From Ferrithrix thermotolerans DSM 19514 (GTDB taxonomy: Bacteria > Actinomycetota > Acidimicrobiia > Acidimicrobiales > Ilumatobacteraceae), in contig CAMCUE010000038.1 of the NCBI GenBank assembly GCA_945878705.1, forward strand, positions 1 through 8,713: a stretch of DNA of 8,713 nucleotides, read 5' to 3'. Position numbers and translations under genes: made by a program. Positions 1-5,947 of this stretch are shown here, one piece after another (within the stretch, counting starts at the first letter, position 1; the number at the start of each line of letters is the position of its first letter). The notes below the pieces were generated by a model, which made no database searches, was not told the origin of the DNA, and saw only the letters and a program-made list of their open reading frames with translations.

Positions 1-223
1 GGGTCATGTTCAACCATCTGTATGCCAGTCGAGAATTATCATGACGACCCATTACATCTAGTGCCATTGCGGTTTCGACATGGTTCCAAGGGTCGCAATG
101 ACCACCATCAAACCATGGGATCATGCCACTCGGAAGTTGAAGTTTTGCAATTGAATCTGCAGTTAATGAAAGTTCTTCAACGGTGAGTGGTTGAACAGCT
201 TCTGCAAGACTTTTTTCGGACAT
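1..223 (-). CDS. Alpha/alpha-barrel ('prenyltransferase'-annotated) family protein, N-terminal part, cut by the window edge
   Basis: Only the first 74 codons are present; the gene continues past the left edge. The ATG at 221-223 lies one base after the TGA of the methyltransferase upstream (TGA-A-ATG), so translation is probably coupled. The most telling segment is residues 33-50, with GMIPWFDGGHCD followed by PWNHVE and then AMALD. From memory, this resembles actinobacterial proteins annotated as prenyltransferase or six-hairpin/squalene-cyclase-like, which have repeated helix pairs forming an alpha/alpha toroid and often sit next to a GT4 glycosyltransferase and a SAM methyltransferase. The real substrate of that family is not known to me; the neighbours suggest a role in a sugar-containing envelope or secreted compound. 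No signal peptide is visible. The reading frame is well supported by its junction and motif, but the function is uncertain because most of the protein is missing. Confidence 0.6.
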   Translation of the reverse strand, partial: MSEKSLAEAVQPLTVEELSLTADSIAKLQLPSGMIPWFDGGHCDPWNHVETAMALDVMGRHDNSRLAYRWLNMT

Positions 224-224
224 T

Positions 225-956
225 TCAGTTGCCAACTAACTGTGGCTTTTTTGCGTAGACAACATAGCTTTTACCGATCGCTGGGCTAAGTGCGCGATCG
301 AGTGCGCGAGTTATTAGTGGCGCAGAGATAATGTCCCACTCAAGAAACTTTTTGTAAATAGCAACTGCTTTATTATCTTCTCGTTGTGGACCGACCGCAC
401 ACCGCAACCACCAGTATGGCGAATGCAAACCGTGTGCTTTGTGCGAATCACCGACTACCAGCCCGGCATTCTTAATTTTTGCTCGCAATTGGCTACTGCG
501 ATAAATGCGAAGATGACCGCCCTTGACGAATGGTGCATGGTATTCATCTGAAAGAGCCCAGTTGATTCTTTCTGGAAACCATGACGGCACGGTGGCTGCA
601 AGTAAACCACCTGGTCGTAGAACGCGAACGAATTCGCTTAAGGCAGAAACATCATCTTCAATATGTTCTAGAACTTCAGACGTAACTATGCAATCAAATG
701 TTGCATCGGCAAATGGCAAACGAGTTGCATCTCCACGTACAACACCCGTAAACGAATTAGGGTCAAGTTCGCCTGCTTGATACATCGCCGCAAAAGTTGC
801 GCGGGTAGTTTCAACTTCTTGCTGGGCATAATCAAGCGCTATTACCTGAGCGCCGCGACGCGCGGCTTCAAAGGCATGTCGACCAAAGCCCGTGCCGGCA
901 TCTAAAAATTTGTCGCCAGGTTTTAGGTCTAATTTGTCAAATTTTATTGTCAGCAT
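225..956 (-). CDS. Class I SAM-dependent methyltransferase (Methyltransf_11 type)
   Basis: A 243-residue Rossmann-fold methyltransferase. The SAM-binding motif I is LDAGTGFG at residues 18-25. The acidic residue ending strand 2 is Asp42 (VIALD), GDATRLPF lies at 75-82, the motif around the fourth strand is FDCIVTSEVLEH at 87-98, and LRPGG is at 113-117. These match the family that methylates small molecules, lipids or sugars; the substrate cannot be read from sequence. It is probably cytoplasmic, as no membrane segment is evident. The ATG follows the glycosyltransferase stop by two bases (TAG-AG-ATG), and its own stop is one base before the next ATG, so it sits in the middle of a three-gene unit. 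No clear ribosome-binding site precedes it, which again suggests coupling. The likely role is methylating a product or precursor of the neighbouring glycosyltransferase; this is inference from position. Confidence 0.87.
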   Translation of the reverse strand: MLTIKFDKLDLKPGDKFLDAGTGFGRHAFEAARRGAQVIALDYAQQEVETTRATFAAMYQAGELDPNSFTGVVRGDATRLPFADATFDCIVTSEVLEHIEDDVSALSEFVRVLRPGGLLAATVPSWFPERINWALSDEYHAPFVKGGHLRIYRSSQLRAKIKNAGLVVGDSHKAHGLHSPYWWLRCAVGPQREDNKAVAIYKKFLEWDIISAPLITRALDRALSPAIGKSYVVYAKKPQLVGN

Positions 957-958
957 CT

Positions 959-2275
959 CTATACGCGATTTCTGTTTTGATTTTTGTCGCGATTTTGACC
1001 GGCCAGTTTTCGTTGGTTGTGCGGCATCGAAAGAACTTCGCGATATTGATCAACAGTTAGTTGTGCACAATGTCGCCATGACCATCTTTCAGCAACTCGC
1101 GCGCGACCTGCAAGACCGATCTTTTCGCGCAACTGCTTGTCATCAAGCCCACGACGAATTGTTGCAGCGAGCGCGTCGCTGTCTGCGGCAACGCAAGACA
1201 AAACTGTTTCACCGTCCAAACCCGTAACTTCTGGAAGAGCCCCACCAGTTGTCGCAACTAGACAAATGCCTGTGCTCATTGCTTCAATCGCTGGAAGACT
1301 AAAACCTTCGTACAGGCTTGGCACGACTGCGAGTTCAGATTGGGCATACAACTCAACAATCTGTTCGTCTGTTACTCCAGAAACAAAACTGATGCAATCT
1401 TGCAATCCGAGTGATTCAATTAGGTCAGCGCTTGCCCCGGCTCGAGGCTTTCCGATAATTGTTAAGTGGATCTCTCGTTCTGTGCGGATTTTCGCAACTG
1501 CTTCAAGCAAAAACGACAGTCCTTTTAAGGCCACATCTGCTGATGCGGTGGTGATCAGGTGCGCCGACTTTCTTGTAATCGTCGGAATTGGTTTAAACAA
1601 ATCTGGATCAACGCCAACTGGAACGAGTCGCATTCGATCTTTTGAAACTCCCATGTCAGTGTGAATGTCATTTATAGAATTCTCACTGACAACAACCACG
1701 CGCGGCATCTTGCTCGCTACACGACCTTGCATCCAAACAAATGAATACCATCTGCCGATTGCTTTTCGCTTCCACCAATTTTTAGTGTGGGCCATCTCTA
1801 GAGCTCGATCTTTGGTTATTGGGTGATGCAGGGTGACGATTGTTGGAATCAGTTTCTCTATCTTTAGAATTCCCGTTCCTAGACATTGGTTGTCATGAAC
1901 AAGATCAAAATCATTTATGCGGTCACGCAAAACTTGGTGTGCTCGCATGCTAAATGACAGCGGTTCACCGAAAGTTCCTTTCAGAAACAAAGCAGCCTCA
2001 ACTAGGTTTGGCCAAGTGTTTAACTCCCAATAGGCAGGAAATCGACCCGGGTTGTGGTCATTAAAAATATCCAGACTCGGCAATTTGTGAAGTTGAACTC
2101 GCTGATCTAAAACTGGGTATGGCTGACCGCTAAAAACTTCAACATGGTGCCCAAGATCTGTGAGCGCTTTTGTCAAATGACGCGTGTACACACCTTGCCC
2201 ACCAACGTGTGGTTTGCCACGATAAGTGAGATATGCAATTCGTAGCGGGCCGTTGATGTCGAACGGCTTAGTCAT
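959..2275 (-). CDS. GT4-family glycosyltransferase (GT-B fold)
   Basis: A 438-residue retaining glycosyltransferase. The N-terminal domain carries the glycine-rich VGGQGVYTRHL at residues 24-34, typical of GT4 enzymes. The C-terminal nucleotide-sugar domain begins around VPVGVDPDLF (218-227), has DVALKG at 247-252, and contains the E-x7-E donor-binding motif in YEGFSLPAIEAM (Glu323 and Glu331). Enzymes of this group transfer a sugar from a nucleotide-sugar donor in the cytoplasm or at the inner membrane face; donor and acceptor are not deducible. The last 14 or so residues form a Gln/Asn/Arg/Lys-rich tail outside the usual fold. The ATG at 2273-2275 has no strong Shine-Dalgarno sequence, but a TAAGAT box ends six bases upstream, the spacing expected for a leaderless transcript. 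The methyltransferase follows two bases after its stop. Confidence 0.92.
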   Translation of the reverse strand: MTKPFDINGPLRIAYLTYRGKPHVGGQGVYTRHLTKALTDLGHHVEVFSGQPYPVLDQRVQLHKLPSLDIFNDHNPGRFPAYWELNTWPNLVEAALFLKGTFGEPLSFSMRAHQVLRDRINDFDLVHDNQCLGTGILKIEKLIPTIVTLHHPITKDRALEMAHTKNWWKRKAIGRWYSFVWMQGRVASKMPRVVVVSENSINDIHTDMGVSKDRMRLVPVGVDPDLFKPIPTITRKSAHLITTASADVALKGLSFLLEAVAKIRTEREIHLTIIGKPRAGASADLIESLGLQDCISFVSGVTDEQIVELYAQSELAVVPSLYEGFSLPAIEAMSTGICLVATTGGALPEVTGLDGETVLSCVAADSDALAATIRRGLDDKQLREKIGLAGRARVAERWSWRHCAQLTVDQYREVLSMPHNQRKLAGQNRDKNQNRNRV

Positions 2276-2325
2276 TTATAAATCTTACCGTCAGGGTTTT
2301 ATTCCGCCGATGCGGAGATTTTGAG
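2276..2325 (-). promoter_or_regulatory. Intergenic gap with a putative leaderless promoter for the glycosyltransferase
   Basis: This 50-bp gap is the only sizeable break in the minus-strand gene run. Read on the minus strand, a TAAGAT box (plus coordinates 2282-2287) fits the actinobacterial TANNNT -10 pattern. It is followed by six bases and then the ATG, so transcription would begin on the A of the start codon. No good -35 hexamer lies 16-18 bp further upstream, which is common for leaderless actinobacterial promoters. The gap also holds a short GC-rich hairpin (2303-2316). The arrangement suggests that the glycosyltransferase, methyltransferase and barrel-protein genes form their own transcription unit, although read-through from the epimerase gene is also possible. 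Confidence 0.4.
2303..2316. other. Short perfect inverted repeat (5-bp stem, 4-base loop)
   Basis: TCCGC-CGAT-GCGGA forms a perfect 5-bp stem between the epimerase stop and the glycosyltransferase start. Reading leftward, the strand in use, it is followed by ATAAAA rather than a run of T, so it is not a convincing intrinsic terminator. It could be a weak attenuator or protein site, or chance. Confidence 0.25.
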
Positions 2326-3111
2326 TTAAGCCGAAATGATTAGACGCATGTAGCGACTAAGGGGAGTTTTTGGCGTGATGACGTGTGGCTCGAGATTAAA
2401 TCCATCTGGTGGACCAGATTGAGGTTCGATACAAATCGCATGTTGCGGCTCGTCATAAACGACCCAGTGAGTGCAGTCAGATTGAATTTCTACTCGCAAA
2501 TTGTTTTCGAACTGGATAACTGGCGCTTGTCTTGAATCTGTAAAGCAATCATCAAAAGGCCCGGAAGTTGGGGCAATCATTTCACCACTTGGAATTCCAG
2601 ATGCATCGCGCACATACATTTTTTCAAAGTTTGTCGTGAAGGTGCATGGTCTTGCAAACCAAGGGTGCCATCCAACTTGTCCTGGCATAGTCGCGTCGTT
2701 CGTTGAAAGATTCAATTCAAATTTGATCGTGTCGTTGACAACTGAAATATTTTGAGTAACTTCACCCGAAAAGCCCCATTGGCTTCCGAGATCTATCTGC
2801 ATCTTCACCGACGAAGGAGAAGTTGCAGTAGTTTCCCAAGGACGATCTAGCACGGTGCCGTGAATTGCGTGAGGTGGCATATTGATTTCTAGATTGTGCT
2901 GTTTTGTATCGTGGATAAATACACCGTTACGAACGCGACCCGCCCAAGGGGCCATAGGGTAGCAACCCCATTTCTGTAAGTTCGTCTCGCCATTTTTGGT
3001 AATCAATAGTTCACGGCCAAATGCGACGATTGACGATATTCGGCCACCGAGATATGGGCTAATGATGCAGCGAACATTTTCGCTCGCAATTACTACGTCG
3101 TCATCTGCCAT
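2326..3111 (-). CDS. Aldose 1-epimerase (galactose mutarotase)-like protein
   Basis: A 261-residue beta-sandwich protein of the aldose-1-epimerase/GalM superfamily, which interconverts alpha and beta anomers of sugars. Family residues appear in order: an arginine-containing segment GRVRNG at 58-63, the first histidine in HAIHGTVLD (His84), the second histidine in GWHPWF (His149), acidic residues in FDDCF (187-188), and a C-terminal catalytic-type glutamate in CIEPQSGPPDGFN (Glu229). GalM itself is usually longer (about 340 residues), so this is one of the shorter uncharacterised relatives and its sugar is unknown. No signal peptide is seen, so it is probably cytoplasmic. Its ATG (3109-3111) touches the TAA of lnt directly (TAA-ATG), indicating a shared transcript and probably translational coupling. 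Placed before a glycosyltransferase, it may act in supplying or recycling sugar substrate; that is inference. Confidence 0.82.
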   Translation of the reverse strand: MADDDVVIASENVRCIISPYLGGRISSIVAFGRELLITKNGETNLQKWGCYPMAPWAGRVRNGVFIHDTKQHNLEINMPPHAIHGTVLDRPWETTATSPSSVKMQIDLGSQWGFSGEVTQNISVVNDTIKFELNLSTNDATMPGQVGWHPWFARPCTFTTNFEKMYVRDASGIPSGEMIAPTSGPFDDCFTDSRQAPVIQFENNLRVEIQSDCTHWVVYDEPQHAICIEPQSGPPDGFNLEPHVITPKTPLSRYMRLIISA

Positions 3112-4614
3112 TTAAATTTTGTCAACTTTCTCTAGCTTTATCCGTGAATTGCATCGCGCCGACCAGCAAGTGAGCGAACCGAGCACAAGTATAAAAATAA
3201 TCGGACGATCACCAAGATGCGAATATAAAGTTCGACCGGTGCGTAGCGGTACATCAACAATGATTGCTTTTGCTTCACCGACGCCAACTCTATTTGTGAT
3301 TTTTCCTTGTGGAGTGATTACTGCGCTAAAACCAGTTGTTGCTGCTTGAAGTGTCCAGCGGCCAGTTTCGCGTGCTCGAAGAGAATTGGTTGCGAGCTGC
3401 TGAGTTTGCAAAATTGTGCCGTTGTAACTTGAGCCATTTGTTGGGTTAAGCAAGATTGTGCCACCGGCCTCTATACCACTGTTCGCCCGGCCAGAGAAAA
3501 ATGCTTCCCACGAAATTATTACTGCTACATCTGTCTTAGTCAGCTGTAACAGTGCGGGGTCTTCACCTTTAACTGCGTCAAGAGGTATTCGGTCTACAGG
3601 TGCCCCAATTGCTTTAAGCAAACTTCGAAGACCAGATGGGATATATTCGCCAAACGGTACACGCCGAACTTTGTCATATCGCGAGGTAATTTCACCGTTT
3701 GGTTGCACGACTATTTGAGCATTTGTAAAACGATTTAAGCCAGCATTTTCGGTGACACCAACTAGAAATTCGGCGTTGAGTCGCTTTGACTCGGATGAAA
3801 TTTCTAGATATTCTGCACTACTCGCAAAGTCAGCAACATCAATAACATTTTCTGGCCAAACAACAATGTCAAGATTGTCGGTTGGTTGCAAAGTTTTGGT
3901 TACCTTCAGATGTCTGTCAACTGCATCGCGCGCTCTCGCATTTATTGCGAGAACTCCTTGTGGCCCACCGCCTTGCACTAGGGCGACACGCAAAGTTTCA
4001 TTTGTCGTGTGTACTGGGCTATAAGTCATTGCAAATATTTGGATAACGATCAAAACCAGAAAAACGATCGCGACGGGTTGTCGAGATTGCCGCCTGTCTA
4101 AATATCCGAAAATTAATGCCGCAGTTTGTAAAACGAACCAAGTTGCAATTATTGGCCCACCAATCGACACAATGTCTGCGAACCGAGTTGGAGAAATTGA
4201 AATTGGAAGTGTCGCCAGTGGCACACCCCCAAACGGAAACGAAAACCGCAGTGCTTCTGCCAAAGTGTGAGCAATTGGTTTTGAGAACATCGGCTGACCT
4301 AATTGCGACGAAGCGATTGTGGCGATCCCGTGAAAACTCGCGAACAAAAGTGCTGCAATTATGTACCCAGGCGCGGTGAGGAACCACATCCAACCCATGC
4401 CAAGTGCCAGCCACGCAAACCCAAACGCACAGCCAACGAGAAATCTTTCTGGCATACTTTCTGCTTTTACTGATACCTGAAAAAAGAGAACAAAACCTAC
4501 GAAACAAAGTGGCCACCAGCCCCATGGTGGAAGCGAAAATCCGACAGTTAGTCCACTTATTGTTGCTGTTAAAAAACGCGAAAATTTAGTTCGATAAATT
4601 ACTGACTCTGTCAT
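3112..4614 (-). CDS. lnt: Apolipoprotein N-acyltransferase (Lnt), variant with Ser in place of the catalytic Cys
   Basis: A 500-residue integral membrane enzyme: about seven hydrophobic segments in the first 200 residues (start marked by SLPPWGWWPL at 27-36), a carbon-nitrogen hydrolase domain at about 205-450, and a final membrane segment near 470-488. Lnt adds the third acyl chain to the N-terminal cysteine of lipoproteins on the outer face of the membrane. The catalytic Glu is in VVWPEN (Glu255) and the Lys in YDKVRRVPFGEY (Lys315), matching E. coli Glu267 and Lys335 in order and spacing. At the place of E. coli Cys387 (CYE) this protein reads ISWE, giving Ser368; residues 201-480 contain no cysteine. 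Downstream NPTNGSSYNGT replaces the usual TND segment. From memory, SWE-type Lnt-like proteins recur in Acidimicrobiia, so this looks like a subfamily, and its activity is uncertain. The ATG overlaps the M48 gene stop by 4 bp (ATGA). Confidence 0.9.
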   Translation of the reverse strand: MTESVIYRTKFSRFLTATISGLTVGFSLPPWGWWPLCFVGFVLFFQVSVKAESMPERFLVGCAFGFAWLALGMGWMWFLTAPGYIIAALLFASFHGIATIASSQLGQPMFSKPIAHTLAEALRFSFPFGGVPLATLPISISPTRFADIVSIGGPIIATWFVLQTAALIFGYLDRRQSRQPVAIVFLVLIVIQIFAMTYSPVHTTNETLRVALVQGGGPQGVLAINARARDAVDRHLKVTKTLQPTDNLDIVVWPENVIDVADFASSAEYLEISSESKRLNAEFLVGVTENAGLNRFTNAQIVVQPNGEITSRYDKVRRVPFGEYIPSGLRSLLKAIGAPVDRIPLDAVKGEDPALLQLTKTDVAVIISWEAFFSGRANSGIEAGGTILLNPTNGSSYNGTILQTQQLATNSLRARETGRWTLQAATTGFSAVITPQGKITNRVGVGEAKAIIVDVPLRTGRTLYSHLGDRPIIFILVLGSLTCWSARCNSRIKLEKVDKI

Positions 4615-5504
4615 CTAAACGGATCTTCGGTTTGCAGAAGAGCTTCAAGCCGAGTTGCGCGTTCCCGAGCAGGTGGATGAGAAGAAACCAAAATTTGGTC
4701 GTGAGAAAATTGCTCTAAGTAGTTTGTTTGATCAGCAACTCGTGATAGCGCATGTAGCAACTCTCTTCCAAAGCCCATACGCACTACTCGTCTGTCTGCT
4801 TGAAATTCAGAACTGTAACCCACAGCGTTGCTGAGTGTCTGAGCGACAATCAAGCCGGAGACGAAAATTGAAGAAACTATTGTTAATGCGGCTGAGGCAA
4901 GAATGCCGAAAAACTTAACGATTGAAAGTCGAGAACCAAGTGTGTCTGAAATTGCTTCAGCAATAGTTTGCAGAATGAAACCAGTTCTAGCGAGTAGCAG
5001 AATTGGCAAACTAAGCCATTGTGCGACTGTTAATGCAACGGTATGAGAACCAAGATGATGACTCAGTTCATGAGCAAGCACTCCAGTGAGTTCATTGTTG
5101 TCAAGTTCATTTACTGCAAACGACGAAACGACTAGCAGGTGTCCGCCAGAGGCGAACGCATTTAGTTCGTTCGAATCAACAACTGCCAAAAGAAAACTAC
5201 TGGTTGAGATGTGATTCGCTTTCGCAACTCTTCGCCAGGCTTGGTATAACGCAACAGACTCTTCATAAGTTGGCTGTCGTGCACCCAACAAGCGAGCTAG
5301 AAATAACTTCTGAATTGATTTCGAAAATAAGATGATGCCCAGTGACAAGGCAGCAAAAGCAAAAAGCGGGAACGAAACATCAGTGAATTTCCAAAAAGGA
5401 AGCCAAAAAATAGCAATTGCTATTGCCCATGTTGGAAGCAGAGCCGCCACAGGAGCAAGTGAACTTATTGCCGCTAAATCGACCTGACGCTTTGCGTGTG
5501 CCAC
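4611..5504 (-). CDS. M48-family membrane zinc metallopeptidase, HtpX-like
   Basis: A 297-residue membrane protease with the architecture of HtpX. There are two hydrophobic segments near residues 16-38 and 43-62, then a cytoplasmic-type segment with NAFASGG (115-121) and the zinc motif HELSH (145-149). Hydrophobic stretches follow at about 160-180 and 198-223, then the third zinc ligand in SSEFQADR (Glu233). The C-terminal SSHPPARERATRLEAL is a usual M48 ending. HtpX-type enzymes cleave damaged or misassembled membrane proteins; the target here is unknown. The start is GTG (5502-5504); no in-frame ATG near it would keep the first membrane segment. There is no Shine-Dalgarno sequence, and a TCTACT box ends six bases before the GTG, so a leaderless start is plausible. 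It is the first gene of the leftward operon and overlaps lnt by 4 bp. Confidence 0.9.
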   Translation of the reverse strand: MAHAKRQVDLAAISSLAPVAALLPTWAIAIAIFWLPFWKFTDVSFPLFAFAALSLGIILFSKSIQKLFLARLLGARQPTYEESVALYQAWRRVAKANHISTSSFLLAVVDSNELNAFASGGHLLVVSSFAVNELDNNELTGVLAHELSHHLGSHTVALTVAQWLSLPILLLARTGFILQTIAEAISDTLGSRLSIVKFFGILASAALTIVSSIFVSGLIVAQTLSNAVGYSSEFQADRRVVRMGFGRELLHALSRVADQTNYLEQFSHDQILVSSHPPARERATRLEALLQTEDPFR

Positions 5505-5562
5505 CTATTAAGTAGACCAGCAATAGCCCGTTTTTAGCAACTTCGGTTTACACTCGGTTTCT
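5505..5562. promoter_or_regulatory. Divergent promoter region between the M48 peptidase and ferredoxin genes
   Basis: These 58 bp separate two gene runs transcribed away from each other, so both promoters should lie here or overlap it. Leftward, TTGCTA (plus coordinates 5535-5540) and TCTACT (5511-5516) are 18 bp apart, each matching four of six consensus bases, with six bases from the second box to the GTG start. Rightward, TACACT (5549-5554) fits TANNNT and ends eight bases before the ferredoxin ATG; no good -35 is seen. Neither gene has a Shine-Dalgarno sequence, which fits leaderless or near-leaderless transcripts on both sides. The boxes are read by eye and the exact start sites are inference. 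Confidence 0.42.
5543..5560. repeat. Direct repeat TCGGTTT with 11-bp period at the ferredoxin promoter
   Basis: TCGGTTT occurs at 5543-5549 and 5554-5560, exactly 11 bp apart, so both copies face the same side of the helix. The first copy ends on the first base of the TACACT box and the second begins on its last base. This geometry suits a regulator that binds in tandem and blocks the promoter, but a 7-base repeat can also arise by chance. Confidence 0.3.
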
Positions 5563-5874
5563 ATGAGTGCGACGCGTGAAGAGCGAATTGTGCTGCATCA
5601 ACGTAATGAGAAGTGGCTAAATCCACCAGTTCGCATTGAGATGCCTGAGTGTATTAATTGTGACGCATGTCTGCGCGCTTGCCCGCCTCAGTTTGGGGCG
5701 ATATTCAATTTTGGAACTGACGTTGTGATAATTCCAGAATTGTGTAGTGGTTGCGATAAATGTTTACCAGCGTGTCCTGTTAATTGTATTTACCCATTTG
5801 CTGACTGGCAGACTACGAGTTACCCAAGTGAGTGGTGGAGCGAACCAGGTAGCAAAAATGATCCGTACTTATAA
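5563..5874 (+). CDS. Two-cluster 4Fe-4S ferredoxin
   Basis: A 103-residue bacterial-type ferredoxin. Two complete cluster motifs of the form C-x2-C-x2-C-x3-C-P are present: CINCDACLRACP (Cys30, 33, 36, 40) and CSGCDKCLPACP (Cys61, 64, 67, 71). All eight ligands are intact, so two [4Fe-4S] clusters are expected. Cys75 is an extra cysteine just after the second motif. The 20-base-or-so spacing typical of small clostridial ferredoxins is extended by a 29-residue basic N-terminal region and a Trp-rich C-terminal tail (SEWWSEPG). It should be a soluble cytoplasmic electron carrier; its redox partner is not encoded nearby, so the pathway cannot be named. The ATG has no Shine-Dalgarno sequence and sits eight bases after a -10-like box. 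lgt follows 73 bp later with an apparent promoter of its own. Confidence 0.93.
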   Translation: MSATREERIVLHQRNEKWLNPPVRIEMPECINCDACLRACPPQFGAIFNFGTDVVIIPELCSGCDKCLPACPVNCIYPFADWQTTSYPSEWWSEPGSKNDPYL

Positions 5875-5902
5875 CAACTACTTATGATTCTGGCTAATGA
5901 TT

Positions 5903-5930
5903 TTGACGAGCAATCGAAATTTATTATTTT
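5903..5930 (+). promoter_or_regulatory. Putative promoter of lgt
   Basis: TTGACG (5903-5908, five of six consensus bases) and TATTTT (5925-5930, four of six) are separated by 16 bp. Transcription would start near 5937, leaving a leader of about 11 bases before the ATG at 5948. The boxes lie inside the longer in-frame reading that begins at 5897, which argues against that longer start. The rest of 5875-5947 shows no terminator or RNA gene. Confidence 0.45.
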
Positions 5931-5947
5931 GCGACTGCACAACTAAT

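Noticed and set aside
1137..1664. A 175-codon plus-strand open frame
   Set aside because: It lies wholly antisense to the well-supported GT4 gene and shows no recognisable domain; it mirrors the codon pattern of the opposite strand.
2303..2316. The hairpin as a rho-independent terminator
   Set aside because: The stem is only 5 bp, and in the direction of transcription it is followed by ATAAAA, not a T-run.
4019..4525. A 168-codon minus-strand open frame inside lnt
   Set aside because: It is another frame of the membrane part of lnt, whose own frame has clear Lnt features; its Arg/Cys/Trp-rich composition is that of a frame shadow.
3112..4614. lnt as a decaying pseudogene because of the missing catalytic Cys
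   Set aside because: The frame is intact over 500 codons, the other catalytic residues and conserved blocks are preserved, and the gene is tightly embedded in an operon.
5897..5947. A 17-residue N-terminal extension of Lgt
   Set aside because: It is unlike known Lgt N-termini and covers a likely promoter; the ATG at 5948 fits better.
5875..5947. A tRNA, small RNA or terminator in the ferredoxin-lgt gap
   Set aside because: No cloverleaf or stable stem is visible; the content is explained by a promoter.
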